Shown one piece after another: positions 11,215 through 23,276 of a stretch of 64,000 nt of DNA; within the stretch, counting starts at the first letter, position 1; each line of letters begins with the position of its first letter. The position numbers and the translations under genes are program-made. This stretch comes from Dichotomocladium elegans (lineage: Eukaryota > Mucoromycota > Mucoromycetes > Mucorales > Lichtheimiaceae), in contig JAIXMN010000012.1 in NCBI GenBank assembly GCA_025716815.1, positions 868,001 to 932,000 of the forward strand. The letters are read 5' to 3'. The notes beneath the pieces were generated by a model. The model made no database searches and had not been told where the DNA came from. It saw only the letters and a list, made by a program, of their open reading frames with translations.

Positions 11215-12030
11215 TTAAAATTTACTGGGTACTCCCCAGCACTTGGTATCGTATTGTATTACCTGTATATGTCGACCGATATCGAATAAGAACGGTAGGG
11301 CGCCAAAGTTGGCCACCACGCACGTATTCGGTGCATTGAGTCCCACACAAGGATACAGACCTGATGTTGACGTGAAAGACTCAAATGCCAAGCCAAGAAA
11401 CTCTCCATTCTTTGTATAGAAGATGAGCTGGTTCTCGACGTCGATTCCACAACCGATCGCGTCGGCGAGTGTGAACTGCGGTCCAAATGCATCATCGGTC
11501 AAATCAACTGGGCCATACCGGGCTTCAAAGGCACGTCCGTCGTCTCCGTGATATCCCCACGAAAGACCGTGCCATCCAGGCAACTGGTCAAGAGGTGCTT
11601 CCCTGGAACAGAAGCCAATGCCAATGTAATTAAAGTCAGCCTCGTCAACGACCGTTACTTCATAGTAAAAAATCTCGCACTCTGGTGGGATGGATGCATT
11701 GGCGCGCACAAGCCCGGCGTCGCAAGAATCTGTGGTTGGGGCTTTTTGGGAAGCGAATAGAGATATAATCAGCTGTCTAAGGAGAGAGTGCGCGATTTCG
11801 GAGATGGGGACGTCATTAGCAAAACATTCTTTACCAATGCATAAGATGTCGAGCCCAGCGATGCCAAGGGCAAGATTGTTTGATATGTCGAAAGGATTGA
11901 ACGCCGAAGGGAGCCTCGGTAAATAGGCGCCAAGTCCCTCAGACAAGATCTCTCCGTAAACCGTTTGATCTAAATATCGAGGCTGGGGTGATTGATTACT
12001 GAGAAGCTTGCGAGTTCGACGTCGCAACAT
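11215..12030 (-). CDS. SPRY-domain protein (RanBPM/Ssh4-type SPRY)
   Basis: Reads 271 aa as a single exon from the ATG at 12030. Residues 100-260 form a SPRY domain: FYYEVTVVDEADFNYIGIGF, then PGWHGLSWGYHGDDGRAF, a GCGID turn, FYTKNGEFLG, and a closing GLYPCVGL with FLFDI. This order is typical of the RanBP9/RanBP10 and Ssh4/Ear1 branch. SPRY domains bind peptide motifs in partner proteins, often as substrate adaptors of ubiquitin ligases. The N-terminal 100 residues lack a recognisable LisH or transmembrane segment. The 3' end is uncertain: a GT donor after FDIGRHIQ and an AG near 11193 would give an alternative ending (RSRNGLS) at about 11172. The gene converges with the 816-aa protein, about 110 bp between stops. 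Confidence 0.82.
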   Translation of the reverse strand: MLRRRTRKLLSNQSPQPRYLDQTVYGEILSEGLGAYLPRLPSAFNPFDISNNLALGIAGLDILCIGKECFANDVPISEIAHSLLRQLIISLFASQKAPTTDSCDAGLVRANASIPPECEIFYYEVTVVDEADFNYIGIGFCSREAPLDQLPGWHGLSWGYHGDDGRAFEARYGPVDLTDDAFGPQFTLADAIGCGIDVENQLIFYTKNGEFLGLAFESFTSTSGLYPCVGLNAPNTCVVANFGALPFLFDIGRHIQVIQYDTKCWGVPSKF

Positions 12031-12348
12031 GGCGCCTATTAGAGCATTACGTACAATACACACTCGTCAATGGCAAGCCTGTTGAAAGTTGGACTCTGGT
12101 CGATTTAAAATCCACTTGTGTAATTAAGGAAGAGATTGAAGTTATTTACTTGATTGTAATCAGCGATGGTTGGCTTGAAGGAGCAGACGGTCCACTTGAT
12201 GCGTTTCAGGGAGGCGGAGGCTGCAATGCCGCTTGAAAATGATGGCACGTGATGCTCTCTGAACCGACTCACACAAGGCGTATCCAGATATAATTCTTTT
12301 CGCTCTCCTTTATCGCACGGTAACTACTGCAAAGTCCCTTCCTTGAAT

Positions 12349-12970
12349 CACGCCATGCTGCGTTTCATATTAATATGGAATCCAGACTCGTCATGGAAAA
12401 GATAGTTTTTTCTGAAGCCAATGTCAGTCATGTCTTATCGGCGCACCCAATCGAGCTGCTCTCGGATCTTTGCATCGCTATTCTTGCTTACAACCCGAAA
12501 CCGAGCCTTCCAATATGATAAATTGCGTTCATTTTTCATAAACCGATGCAGTCTTGTTATCGATATTTTAAGGCCCTCAAACCTCTGGAGCGATTGCCCA
12601 TCAGTTGCTCTACGATAATCGGTAGAATCTTATGAACGCATTCCAAAATAACATCTTTATGCTCTTCTAAGAATATACGAACGAGCTCTGCCTCTCAAGT
12701 TTTTTTTTGTAGCTGGAGTCAGGATCTTTTCCGTACTTTACTATCCACCGCTGTGCTGAATGAACATGGAACCCTATCTATTTTACAGCAGCGGATGCAC
12801 TCAGGGCTTTCTCAAATATCAGTTTGAAAATCTGACTTTGATCTTTGTTGAGATACACTGTGTACATGACCACACTTACAGCCTGTTTCTTTCATTTGAA
12901 TGTCTATATCCTTTCGCTTGTGGGTATTCATAGCAATTCGGTCAGGCTTCTGTTGCAACATATAGTATGT
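12349..12970 (-). mobile_element. Decayed Tc1/mariner-type transposase remnant
   Basis: Nucleotide similarity by eye to the transposase at 35641-36795 is unmistakable: both share CGTTTCATATTAATATGG and keep collinear blocks for the helix-turn-helix and first catalytic region over about 600 bp. Many substitutions and small indels have destroyed the frame. The copy has the same orientation as the fuller element. It corresponds to about 36112-36720 of that element; the 3' catalytic part is missing. Confidence 0.85.
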
Positions 12971-14050
12971 CGTTATTCTGGGTAAGGACAAATTATGTTG
13001 AAGATGATATATGATATAGTCCATAGGTCCAGGTCAGTCATGCTCATCAACACATGGCTTTGTCTATCTTCGTAGTAAAATAGATTTTTTCAGTTCACAG
13101 TGTTTTTGCGACATCTTTCTCCGTGATTCGGCGGCTTCACTTTTTAGAAAACAGTGTACATCATTTCTTTGTTTTATGAACGCCTTTGCCATATAACCAC
13201 AGTCAGAAAGATTATATATTTATACGGGAACATGGAAAAGACTCTGTCCTGACCAAATCTTACAGTCGGCTTATCCGCTGATATCATTATCAAAACCTGC
13301 ATGCTTTCCACTCCTTGATGTTTCGTCCCGCCAAATAGTCAGGCGCCATAACATTGTACGAGGAGTAAAACATCAAGGTCGGTCTCTCGCGAAACCTGCA
13401 TTAGGTTTCACTCCCTATCGCCCCTGCCCCTTTCACCTCTATCATATATGTTATTTTTATCCACCTTTAAAAGATCTAGAACTTGTTTCGTGGACTTATC
13501 AATTGAATCTTATTAATTGAACTCAACGTGAACTCTTATAGTACAGATCGCTCCCCTCCATTCTCTTAACCAAGACTAAGGATTTTGTTGATGCTCACCA
13601 TTTTAGGCCTAATATTTGACACTTCCATTGTTTCTATCCCAATGTCCCGAGCGAAAGAGAAGATGTAACTTGCGCTGTTATCTCCATGCATTCTCTTTAT
13701 GTTCATTGAGCTTTAGGGAAGGGGAGAGAGATGATAGTCCGCATACCATATTCTGTCTGGCTCACTGTATTATCCCTCAGAATAGAAAACAAAATGTTGT
13801 ATATGCACACTTTCAAAAAATATCACGTTCTCTAATTCATCCTTTCCTGGAGCTCTTTGCCTGATTAGTCTAGTAGCTGCATTTATCCACAGTGCTTTAA
13901 ACAAAAGCAACGGGAAAGGCTAACAATTCTATAGTAAGGGAATACAGGCATATCGTATACCATTTATTACCAGAAAACACCTGTACACGAATAAATGGGA
14001 ATTTCAGGCATATCCAGGCAAACACACGCACACATACACACATACACAAC

Positions 14051-14089
<39 letters not shown>

Positions 14090-14661
14090 AGGCACATACT
14101 CACTCACGTCATTCTTCGTCCTACTCTGATAGCGTTGGATTCAGGAGGCGTTGTACGAACGACTAACGATAACAATGAAAAAGATAAAAAGGATTATATT
14201 GTATATTTCATCTCATTTTTAGAAATATTATAGCGCATCAGACTACATCTGGGGACGGTTAGCTATGATGACTTTGATAGGCCTAATTTCGCTACATGTC
14301 ATTTGCCTTTTTAAAAAAGAGAATGCCCGCTAGATGAGTTACATTAGAGAAAAAGAGGCATTTGTGAAATAATAAAGAACGACGCGGAAGTACTGGTGCA
14401 TTGAGTATCACCGAGCTTGCGTGTGTGTGTTCTGGACGGGGTGGTTACTTTTTTTTTCGCTCCCTTTCATTTCTCTATTAAGGGTAGCGGAAAAAAAAAC
14501 TATATGTACTAAGACGAGTGTGGCGATGAAATCGGAGGTTACTGGTGGAGATAGTAGTAATGTTAGGGGAAGGGGTTTTATATGGGCGGGTGTATGGAAG
14601 AAAGATTGGAGTGGGAGACACAAGGGTAGAGAAAGAGAAAAAAAAAGATAATATTACATAT
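12971..14661. other. Intergenic region, no gene seen
   Basis: AT-rich sequence with no supported coding frame. It contains an (AT)n tract at 14053-14087 flanked by CA repeats. The right end is the 3' flank of the chitin deacetylase gene. Confidence 0.55.
14053..14087. repeat. (TA)n microsatellite
   Basis: An uninterrupted alternating TA tract of 35 bp next to a CA-rich run (about 14021-14049). No coding context. Confidence 0.9.
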
Positions 14662-16129
14662 TTAGATAAGGGTAACAAGGGCAATCAAAGCTGCAATCGA
14701 CAACAGGCCGTTGACATTTGTCTTGGCCGAAGCGCCGCTCATTTCACTTGCCTTTTGAGAGGTATTCGACATGGATGCCTTCTTCTTATTACCGCCAGCT
14801 GGGGAGCCACTCACAAACTGTTTAAAGGTTGGGAACGAGACAGACTTTTCGACATAAGGGAAGCTGATATTTGCGCAAGTAGCAACATCCAAAACATTGG
14901 TGTACGCCTTCTTAAGGTCGGGATAATGTGCTATCGCGAAAGACATGGTCATGTTGTTGATCTCATGCGAGAGCATGATGGCTCCGCTCTGGCTGAATGT
15001 GCCGTTCTTGCCCATGGTGATGAAGTCCTGGTAGTTTTGTTCCACAGTTTGGGTGGTTACACCAGCAATGACATTGGCAGCCCAATCATCTGTGTCAATA
15101 TTCCACAGGATGGCAGTCAAGTTGAGCTGGGTGGCAATCCATCGAACACGGTCATCCAGGTCACCTTGCGCCTAGATTTAGATAGAAAACGCTGTCTGTA
15201 TGAGCAACCATGAGCTGCGTAGCAATGCTTGCAAAGGCTACTCCTTACCGGACGCCAATAGAGAGGAGTAAGCCCGGTCACGTACTTGATTGCCTTGACA
15301 GTGTAATAGAGCTCAGCAAGGATTTCCTCGTTGGTTAAGGTCGTCATCAGTTGATGCGACCAGGTGTGGCCGGCTATATGGTGGCCGTCCTTGACACCAC
15401 GGAGGGCGCCGTAAGGCCAAGACAAGACATTGGAACCAATGTAGAACATAGATGCTTTTTGTTTGTTCTCCTCGAGGTAATCGTAGAATGCATTATGAGA
15501 GCAGTTAGGTCCGTCATCAAAGGTCTACAGAGAGATGTGGATATGGTTATGGATATATGTATATATATACACATAGAGATGTTCATTAAGGCCCCTACTA
15601 ATGAAGAAAGGGAGAAGAGATGCAGATTGTTTCCTGGGGGAGAGGGGAATTGTCTGAGCTTGCTTACCAGACCAAGTGTCTCGGGCTCATTGCAGGCGTA
15701 GACATCAGGATACACGTCGCTTCGTTTGGGCGTGACACATTGGCTTGCACTCCACCAGCAATCTGGATCTTCGGCAACATTGTAAGCGCTCATATTAAGG
15801 GTGCCTGTAGAGCCTAGTTTGCGGGGTTGAATGTCGGGGACCTTGGTCCAGTCGATGGAGCTATTGAGGGCCTTGAACTCGGGGGTGGTAGTCATGCCAT
15901 TACTTGTAGCCGTCATCCAAATCGTGGGCCAAGCTGCTCTGTCAAAGGTGTACTCGGATGCATACCAGGTGCATTCAGTATTAGGATCATCTGAAGTTGT
16001 CTGAGGAATGTTGGGGATGTTGATCTTGGTAGGGTCGACGCTGCTAGCATAGTTTGTCACCGCTGATGCGCAGACGGTACTCACAAGGACGCAACTAAAA
16101 ATGGATGCTGTAGAACCTTTCAGATACAT
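14662..16129 (-). CDS. Chitin deacetylase (polysaccharide deacetylase, CE4), secreted, probably GPI-anchored
   Basis: Three exons (15668-16129, 15249-15524, 14662-15171) give 415 aa. A signal sequence is followed by a fungal-type N-terminal region and the CE4 domain. Motif 1 is GLTFDDGP (catalytic and metal-binding Asp), motif 2 is HTWSH (metal-binding His residues), motif 4 is WNIDTDDW and motif 5 is IMLSHEI. Motif 3, normally RPPYGD, reads WRPAQGD here across an exon junction. The C-terminus has a Ser/Lys-rich linker and a hydrophobic tail (LLSIAALIALVTLI), typical of GPI attachment. Zygomycete chitin deacetylases convert nascent chitin to chitosan at the cell surface. Length matches the family. 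All three exons join in frame at GT-AG sites. Activity is uncertain because of motif 3. Confidence 0.93.
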
Positions 16130-18461
16130 CGCAGGAAGCCAAAGGAGAGTATGTAAAGGAACGAACGGAAAGGACCAGGAGAAAGAAAGAGAAGAAGAAG
16201 AGGGGAAGACGAAAGAGATACAGATCGAGTCTGCCATAAATGAATTTATGTATATAGGAGAGGCGTCCACCACCGTGCAATGTATAATTCTAATTAAGCA
16301 AGTCCAAACGAGCCTCTTTTTCAAACTCCATGTGGTGCCGTTTACAGGTTAGCGATCGGTGGGGAAGCCCAAGTAAGCTCTTTTGCGTATGTCTCTTTTG
16401 AAGAAGCTCCTTAATTTTTGAATTGCAGAGCGCCTATGTTCTCAATTAGTAGTCAGAGCCATAAAAAATGAACAAGCAACAGCATGCCATCATCAAACAC
16501 GATTTTCATACACCATTCATCCTATCTCATTTCTATTCATATACGTGGACACACACACACACTTATATTTATATGCGCATTGTGTGATGATGCTGCTTTT
16601 CCATGGCGAAAGAGCGCACGACGCACTTTTGTATAGTATGAGCGAACTTGGGAATCTGCTTTTATCAGGAGTTAAGACCCGACGGCCAATCGTGAGACAC
16701 GTGGTTGCATAATTGACCGACCTCGCAAACCTTCTTGTCATATATGCAACATCCATTGAGGGGAAAAACCGGATGCCGGTTAAACAGAGAGACCTCATCG
16801 GTTGTCTGACCTTGAAAACATTATGCTAGAAGGAAGGAAAAAAAAAAGAGTTCCAAAGCATGGCTCTTTTTTTTTTTGTATATCATTAACGGACAAATTC
16901 CATCGACGCCCTGATTACGTATTATCTTCGTGGATTTTTCCTGTCAAACGTTTAGCCTAGGTAAGTCATAGTATCGACGTTATATTAGTATATTGTGAAG
17001 ACAAGCCAATAGGATTCCACCGAGAAGATTTTACATCAAGGCTTGCAGTCTAGATCTTCTGTCGTCTCAAAAGGTGTGTGACCAGCTTAGAGAGGACCAT
17101 AAGTTCATTGGAAAGCTGCAGTCAATATGAGGCTTGAGTTCGTATATATCCATGGACGGCTATCTCCGGGAAAAAGAAAGGAAAATCGCAGTTTCCCACC
17201 CATGGTGTGGATCTCATCAAGAAAGGTCCTTCAGTAATGCATTAGTGCTCCTGGTCATTTTCAATGGAGTACCTGAAGGCCAGATAAAATAGTACGTAGA
17301 ATAATGACTGGTTCCAAAAACCATAGACTGAGATAAACATTGCTGATAAGTCGACGAACAACTGAATTATGCTCAGACCATCCAAAGGCTCCCTTTTCTA
17401 ACTTTGGATATTAGGTGCACAAATGCACCAATAAAACAAAATTACTTTGAGCGCGGCAATGCATACCAAGGCATTTCAATATTCTTGCTTTGTTTTTTTT
17501 AAACAAAAAATTAGACGTCTCAGAGACCTGAACCGGACTTCAGTAGGACTTAAGGGGAGGAAATATCGAGATATATCATATATGGTGTAATGAGAGCAGT
17601 GCTCACATATAATAGAACCAGATTCGAGACCCACCCCGGGAACATCCACTCTAAAACAGACGATAACCTTGGTGGGGCGAGTGAGTGTTCATTATGACAC
17701 TTGCAATAGCTGGAAACCTAAGCCATTTTTTTCCGTCGAAAGAAAACTGTTCGATCTTGAGCTTGGACAGGACCAATCGCAACTTGTAAAGGCGACATAT
17801 TATGATTTGTCTCCGGAGTATATTCCTTTTCATTCCTGGGGCCAAAAAAAGGAGGAAGGAGAGAAGGAGAGAAAGGAGGGATGAAGAGGCTGATTTGCTT
17901 TGGTGTGGAACCTGCAATGACTACTCATTGCCCGAAACACTATGAAATAGTTCTCTCTTTTTATATAGCTTAATGGACTCCATTCATCGGGTTAAAGAAA
18001 AGCAGTGAGAAGACATACATTCAAGGCCTGTGCAATAGGTTGTTGAAGGCAGCGGTTTATTTTGATCCCCGGGACTAGTAAACACTTTGACAATGAAGTT
18101 AGCTGTTGTACAGATGATCAAAGTTTTTCTTGATAGAAAGCATAAGTAAAAAGGATACCCCGGTAGTATGAAAATAACGTACACTTTGATAATGTAGTCC
18201 AACAGTGCATAGTTTTAAACACAACATGATGTTTGCAAGGTGTAGCAGTAGCAGCAGCAGCAGCAGCAGCAGCGGAGAAGTGTTTTCATCCTGATCTCGC
18301 AATTACTTTATTTACAAGTGAGGTAAGGTGGAAAAAGTGTTGAACTAGACGATGTTGTACTATGATCGAAGAGATAAAGAAATTATACATAATATATATA
18401 AGGCAGGGGAAAAGAAAGAACGAAAATGAAAGAGATAGAAGAGCTTAACGCGCAGAGATGC
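16130..18461. other. Intergenic region, about 2.3 kb, no gene seen
   Basis: No supported gene. The minus-strand promoter of the chitin deacetylase should lie at its left edge, where a GA-rich tract (about 16160-16220) occurs. A (CAG)n microsatellite lies at 18250-18273, downstream of the RhoGAP stop. Several short frames near 17.7 kb lack a convincing composition. Confidence 0.55.
18250..18273. repeat. (AGC)n microsatellite
   Basis: Eight perfect AGC units, preceded by two interrupted ones. Located in non-coding sequence 3' of the RhoGAP gene. Confidence 0.85.
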
Positions 18462-21036
18462 TTATTGTCGCAAGGTGCCGCCAGGGCACTGTTCTTGATA
18501 AGCGCACGCAGCCTTATCGGTAGAAAGATGCAAAAGCAAGGTTTTGACAAAGGCCTGCTCGTATTTTGAATTCTCAAAGACGGTAGTCAACGATTCAGAA
18601 GGGCATCGTAGAAAGTTTGGTGCAAATACCATAGCAAGGTTATTGACATTCATTCTGGTGTGCACAGTGACCTCATCACGATTAAATTCCTTTAGAAATA
18701 GCAGTTAATAACTTGGTCGGTTGCCAAGGCTCTTTGATAACCCTGGTATTACCTGCACAAAGGCGATCATGTACATCACAACTCGTCGGTTGAGTTCAGG
18801 AAGCGAATTAATGATCTCAATAGCCTCGGCTGGATTCTCCGCGCATTTTATGCACTTGTCGTAAAATTCGGAAGAGATAAGCGGTCTCTCCAGATCGCGC
18901 AACCAGTATTTTAGCAAGGATGCCGGAACATTAGGATCAGTAATTCCTGTAGCGTCATAAGTCCCATTCTCAATACGGACGCGCTATGACGATCAAAATT
19001 AGACATAATAAGAAAGAAGTGGTAAGAGCCATACCAAATCAGTGATCTCCTCCGCGTCTCCGGGAACACGGAATATTCCTTCTGTGCGTTGTCCGTTCAT
19101 TTCAAGCACAGCATCAGCGAGGAAGGGGACAATTTTGGGTATCTTGAGTCCGTTGTCACGATGGTTTGGCAGTGTGATGATCATATCCAGATCCTCCCCG
19201 AAAATGGAAGGTTTAAAAGGTGCCTCCTGGTTTTCTCACACAATTAGCCCTTCTTTCTGAACGACAATAGATTCCAGAGCAATCGTTACCTTCGCACGCT
19301 CGATTTCGGCAGCAGTCAAGACTTTACCCTTGGCGCCCCGCGCACAGATACGGATAAGCCTTGTTGAGACGTACTGGCTCATGATGTCCACATGGTTCAG
19401 CGTAATGTGCTTGTGCTGGTCGACAAAATGGTGAAGATAAGACTCGAGATTCTTAGAGGGTGGGAAAGTCACACTAACGACGCACAAAATCTCCCAGCCT
19501 CGTTGAATGCTATTGCTATAGATGATGTGCTTAGTTGATCCATACATGTTAACCAGGTCGTTCCGGATATTTACCCGCGCAGATTGTTATGGAGCTGCTT
19601 GCAGATCTGAACATAAATTTCATCCCGCATTTGTCCCTTAGTAATACCGCAGTTTAGGAGTGTCTGGTACTCCTCAATCTCGTTTGAATGTCTGGGCCGA
19701 GGCCGATCGCCCATAATCGTCTGGATGATCTTAAAGCATTTGAGAGCGTCTTTGTAGAGGTCTTTGTTGAGCATGATCAACGGCTGCTTGAGCGAGTCCT
19801 TTGTCCACTGGAGCATTTCATATATTGGCACCTGGCGCTTAAAGATGATTCCTCGCTTGTGTTTGGCAAAATACTTCTGTGCAAATCCGTCGATCGCAAA
19901 CTGTGTTATTTCGTTTTGTAAATTGAGAGGTAGTGCGGGCCTGAAAGATATTTTTTCTCAGAACTTAGTGCGAGCCCCCAGACTTTTTTCTTTCAATTGC
20001 TTACTTGGCCTCAGAAGTCTGATCCTGCAGACCCTCCTGAGGAGACATGTCCGAAGGCGATACGGGACTACAAACCGTGATTGAATTACAAGGAGAGGTT
20101 TGGGACCGTGTCACAAGATTTTTCCATGGTGTTGAAGACTTGTTTCGAAAAGCCGAGAAATTGGACATTCGTCGCTGTCGTCCGGCCAAACCACCCATAT
20201 CCGAGCTCTGATCGTACCTCAGTTAGAGTTTTTTTTTATTCTCTATTAATGTTGGTGCTGACGGGAAAACTCACCACACTATGTTTTCTTGGCCACATAA
20301 AGCCAAAAAGACCTGCAGATTGGCTAGACGGTAATGCAGCCGATAACGAATCGTGAGATTCCTCCTCTGTTAGAAGAGATGGGGGCGCATGTTTCTGCTG
20401 CTGTCGCATTTTGCTGTTCCCATCTGATGTTGAGCGATGCAGGTGAGTCGCTGAAGTATTTCCAATCCGCGTAGGCGGGAGATCAAGTGAGCGACTGTTT
20501 CGCTTTGACAGAGACGGTATATTAGAAAAACAATCCTCTGGCTTTTCCACATCAAGTTTCTTGTGAGCCTAAACAGGGTTGATACGAATATTAGTTTGAG
20601 TGCAGACGTAGCTCTCTACAATCCATTATTTACATCTTGCAGCTTCCTAAGTGAAACCACCGTTGTAGTAGGATCAGCCGGCTGAGTCCAGTGCGCTTGG
20701 CGGGATCCAATATGGTAATAATACGGCAGTTGGTTAATTTCATCCCACAGTTCCAGCCAGCTGCCTTGAGGATCCACGGGCCTGCTGTATATGCACGAAT
20801 GATAACAAGGTAGGTTAGTAGAGGGGGAAAAGTAGGCAGTAAGAGGGGGACATACATTGAACCCTCGTTCGGCTTATCTATTTGGAAGTCTCCCGTAGCC
20901 TAGTGAATGGCGGTAAGCAATGACGTTCCCGCTCCGATGGGAGTATCCCTGTAAATGACGTTACCGGATTGATGAAAAAGGTTTCATCCGTCGAGGGTTT
21001 GACAACCTGTATCCAATCGTAGGGTGCAGATGTCAT
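18462..21036 (-). CDS. WW-MyTH4-RhoGAP protein (Vilse/ARHGAP39-like)
   Basis: Ten exons give 668 aa: 20965-21036, 20856-20899, 20634-20784, 20275-20568, 20005-20207, 19575-19940, 19290-19515, 19035-19226, 18753-18983, 18462-18689. All junctions are GT-AG and in frame. Residues 1-38 and 43-80 are two WW-like modules (DWIQVVKPSTDETFFINP; ELWDEINQLPYYYHIGSRQ). A Ser-rich linker leads to a MyTH4 domain (about 257-430; GITKGQMRDEIYVQICKQL) and a RhoGAP domain (about 460-650) with the arginine finger in GIFRVPGD and the helix NVNNLAMVFAPNF. This architecture matches animal Vilse/CrGAP/ARHGAP39, which turns off Rac/Cdc42 and links it to proline-rich partners and microtubules. It lies next to a RhoGEF on the same strand. 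The start at 21036 places the first WW right at the N-terminus. Confidence 0.9.
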
Positions 21037-23276
21037 GCCGGATGACTGAGTGATAGATGATTGTAATGTGAGAGAGAAAGAGAGAGGAAGAGAGGATGAA
21101 AAGGGAGGGTGAAAGGTAAAGCGGGGTTGAATGCCGAGGAAAGAAAAAGGGAAAAAAGTGCAGAGACGACTGGTCAACAGACGAAGGGAAGGCTATTGTT
21201 TGATAAACTGGAAGAGAGGAGGGCGTTTAATTTGCTTCTAGCAAATGCTTTGTTCGTCTGATATCCTATCTCCCTCCCCACCAGACGGAACCCCGTGGTC
21301 GCACTCTGCTCTCTTGGGACAACTGCTGTGCGACCATGGCTTCAGACGTGCAACAAACTAACTCTTTAAAACGCCGAACTTTATCTTGGATCACTATTCT
21401 CTTTGCACAAATAGCCTCCTGATCCACCTCTCACTGTCCATCCGTCCTAATTGTAGATAACGTCATATCTCGTAAGTGTTAATGCGCCTTTTGACGGGCA
21501 TCTATATATTTCTTTCGAGATTTGCCATGTTCAATCTGCCATGAACACAATAGCCTTATTGCACACAATAAGCGGGTGCTTGATTGGTTGGTTCGCAACA
21601 TGCGTGACAGCAATAATAATTTGTGCTTAATGTGTCACCAAAGGAAAAAGCTGTCTCTCTTTTTTAGTTAAAATATTTCACGGCATCACCTAGAACGGAG
21701 CATGGTCCGGCCGTTTTCAGAAATAGAAAAGAGCCAATTACGCTCTTCTCTTCCTTCTCTTCCTCACTGTAACCATGGGAGGGGGAAAAGTCCTGTGGTG
21801 CACAGCTGGTTTTATTTAACGAATGTTTCGGAGGTTGCATTAGTGCAAAATTTTTAAGCTTGAATGGGCAACCGAGCTTCCATGACGTTATCGTTCACAT
21901 GTCGTAACTCAGGTACCTCCCCTCATCGTAATCTAGTTGAGATACAAAATACATAATCTGTAAAACAAGAAATGAAGCAGCATTTCTTCGCTGTCCTGAT
22001 TCTTAACAGCATGATCCGAAAGAGCTCTAGCAGAATGAAGGTCGGGAATGAGTCTTTCTCACGCGTAGCTGCTTGTGCGACAGTCTCTGAAACCATTCAA
22101 TTTGGGTTTGCAACAATCCCAAACCAGTATTCAATCGGATTTTCTCGAGCTACAAGTTAAGCCCTCTGTATGGAATTGCTGTTTTTGCACAGCAAGTAGA
22201 AAAAATAAGGACACCGGACTTATATGAATAAAAGCAAGGTTACCGACACGATGAACAACAGTCATTCTTAGCACTGGAAAGATCGGTCATATCAACAAAT
22301 GCCGTAATCGTCACCAGGCGCGCGGTCGACATTCTATGAAGCCAGAAATGATGCAATATCCATTTTTATGGAAGTCCGATGTATAAGATATTATTAATGG
22401 TGATACTTTTCCGTTCAAAATTGCTCATCAGGTCAACTACTTAATTGTCAATTTCCCTAGTATAATGCGCCTCACAAGAACGAGAAAATATTTATGTATG
22501 CAAGGTAAAATCGACGTTGCATAAGAGCAAGTGGTATACTTTAGCCAACAAGAAACGATAGCATTTTAATGTACACTGAAGATCGCCATGTGTGTCGTTT
22601 CATTAAGAATGACGGAAGTATTTACAGAAGTGATGAGTGTCAAAGGTGGTGTCATCTCGGATGATCCACGAAGGATATAAAGGAGGGCCGATGGGATATC
22701 AAGAAGTCGTGATGGGAGACTGAAGGGGTTCATGCAAAACGTCGTCCCACCAAATGCCCGATTTTCTCTCCACTTGTGGTACTTTATTTTAGATAAGTAG
22801 GTGTCTATAGAAGACCCGAAACGGTATGTTTCTAGAATTTGAAAAAAAAAGTGTGACGGACTGTCCCTCGTTGAAGGAACAGGAACGGAAAAGGCTGATT
22901 TGATAAAGCCAGTTGTTCGTATTGAGTCGCAACTAGTTATACCTGCATATGAGTCAGACCGATGGATTGCTTCCTTTAGTATCTCACTGCTGATCCCGTT
23001 AACTCAAGTGAGAACGCATATTTCCAAGCTCCCCTCTATGTAAGAGAATTCTTCGATAGAGTCCTTTCTGTACCATTTCTTAGCCACTTTGATCGCATCG
23101 TGTTTTTTATCAATGAAAACATTATTCCATAAGATATTGATTGAGCTGATTATCATCGCCCTTACTCATATTATTACAATCGCTACACATCCATCTGCCA
23201 AGTTAATATTCAATCTCTTTTTACTACTGATCTCAGAACTATTCTTGAAAATAGAATACAGTCCATCTCAGTGCAC
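21037..23276. other. Intergenic region between RhoGAP and RhoGEF genes, no gene seen
   Basis: Both flanking genes are on the minus strand, so this holds the RhoGAP promoter and the RhoGEF 3' flank. GA-rich sequence directly 5' of the RhoGAP start (about 21060-21130) probably is its 5' UTR. No frame longer than about 63 codons and no repeat was found. Confidence 0.6.

Noticed and set aside
17600..17645. Possible tRNA T-arm (AGATTCGAGACCC)
   Set aside because: No matching A box, acceptor stem or T-stem pairing could be found around it.
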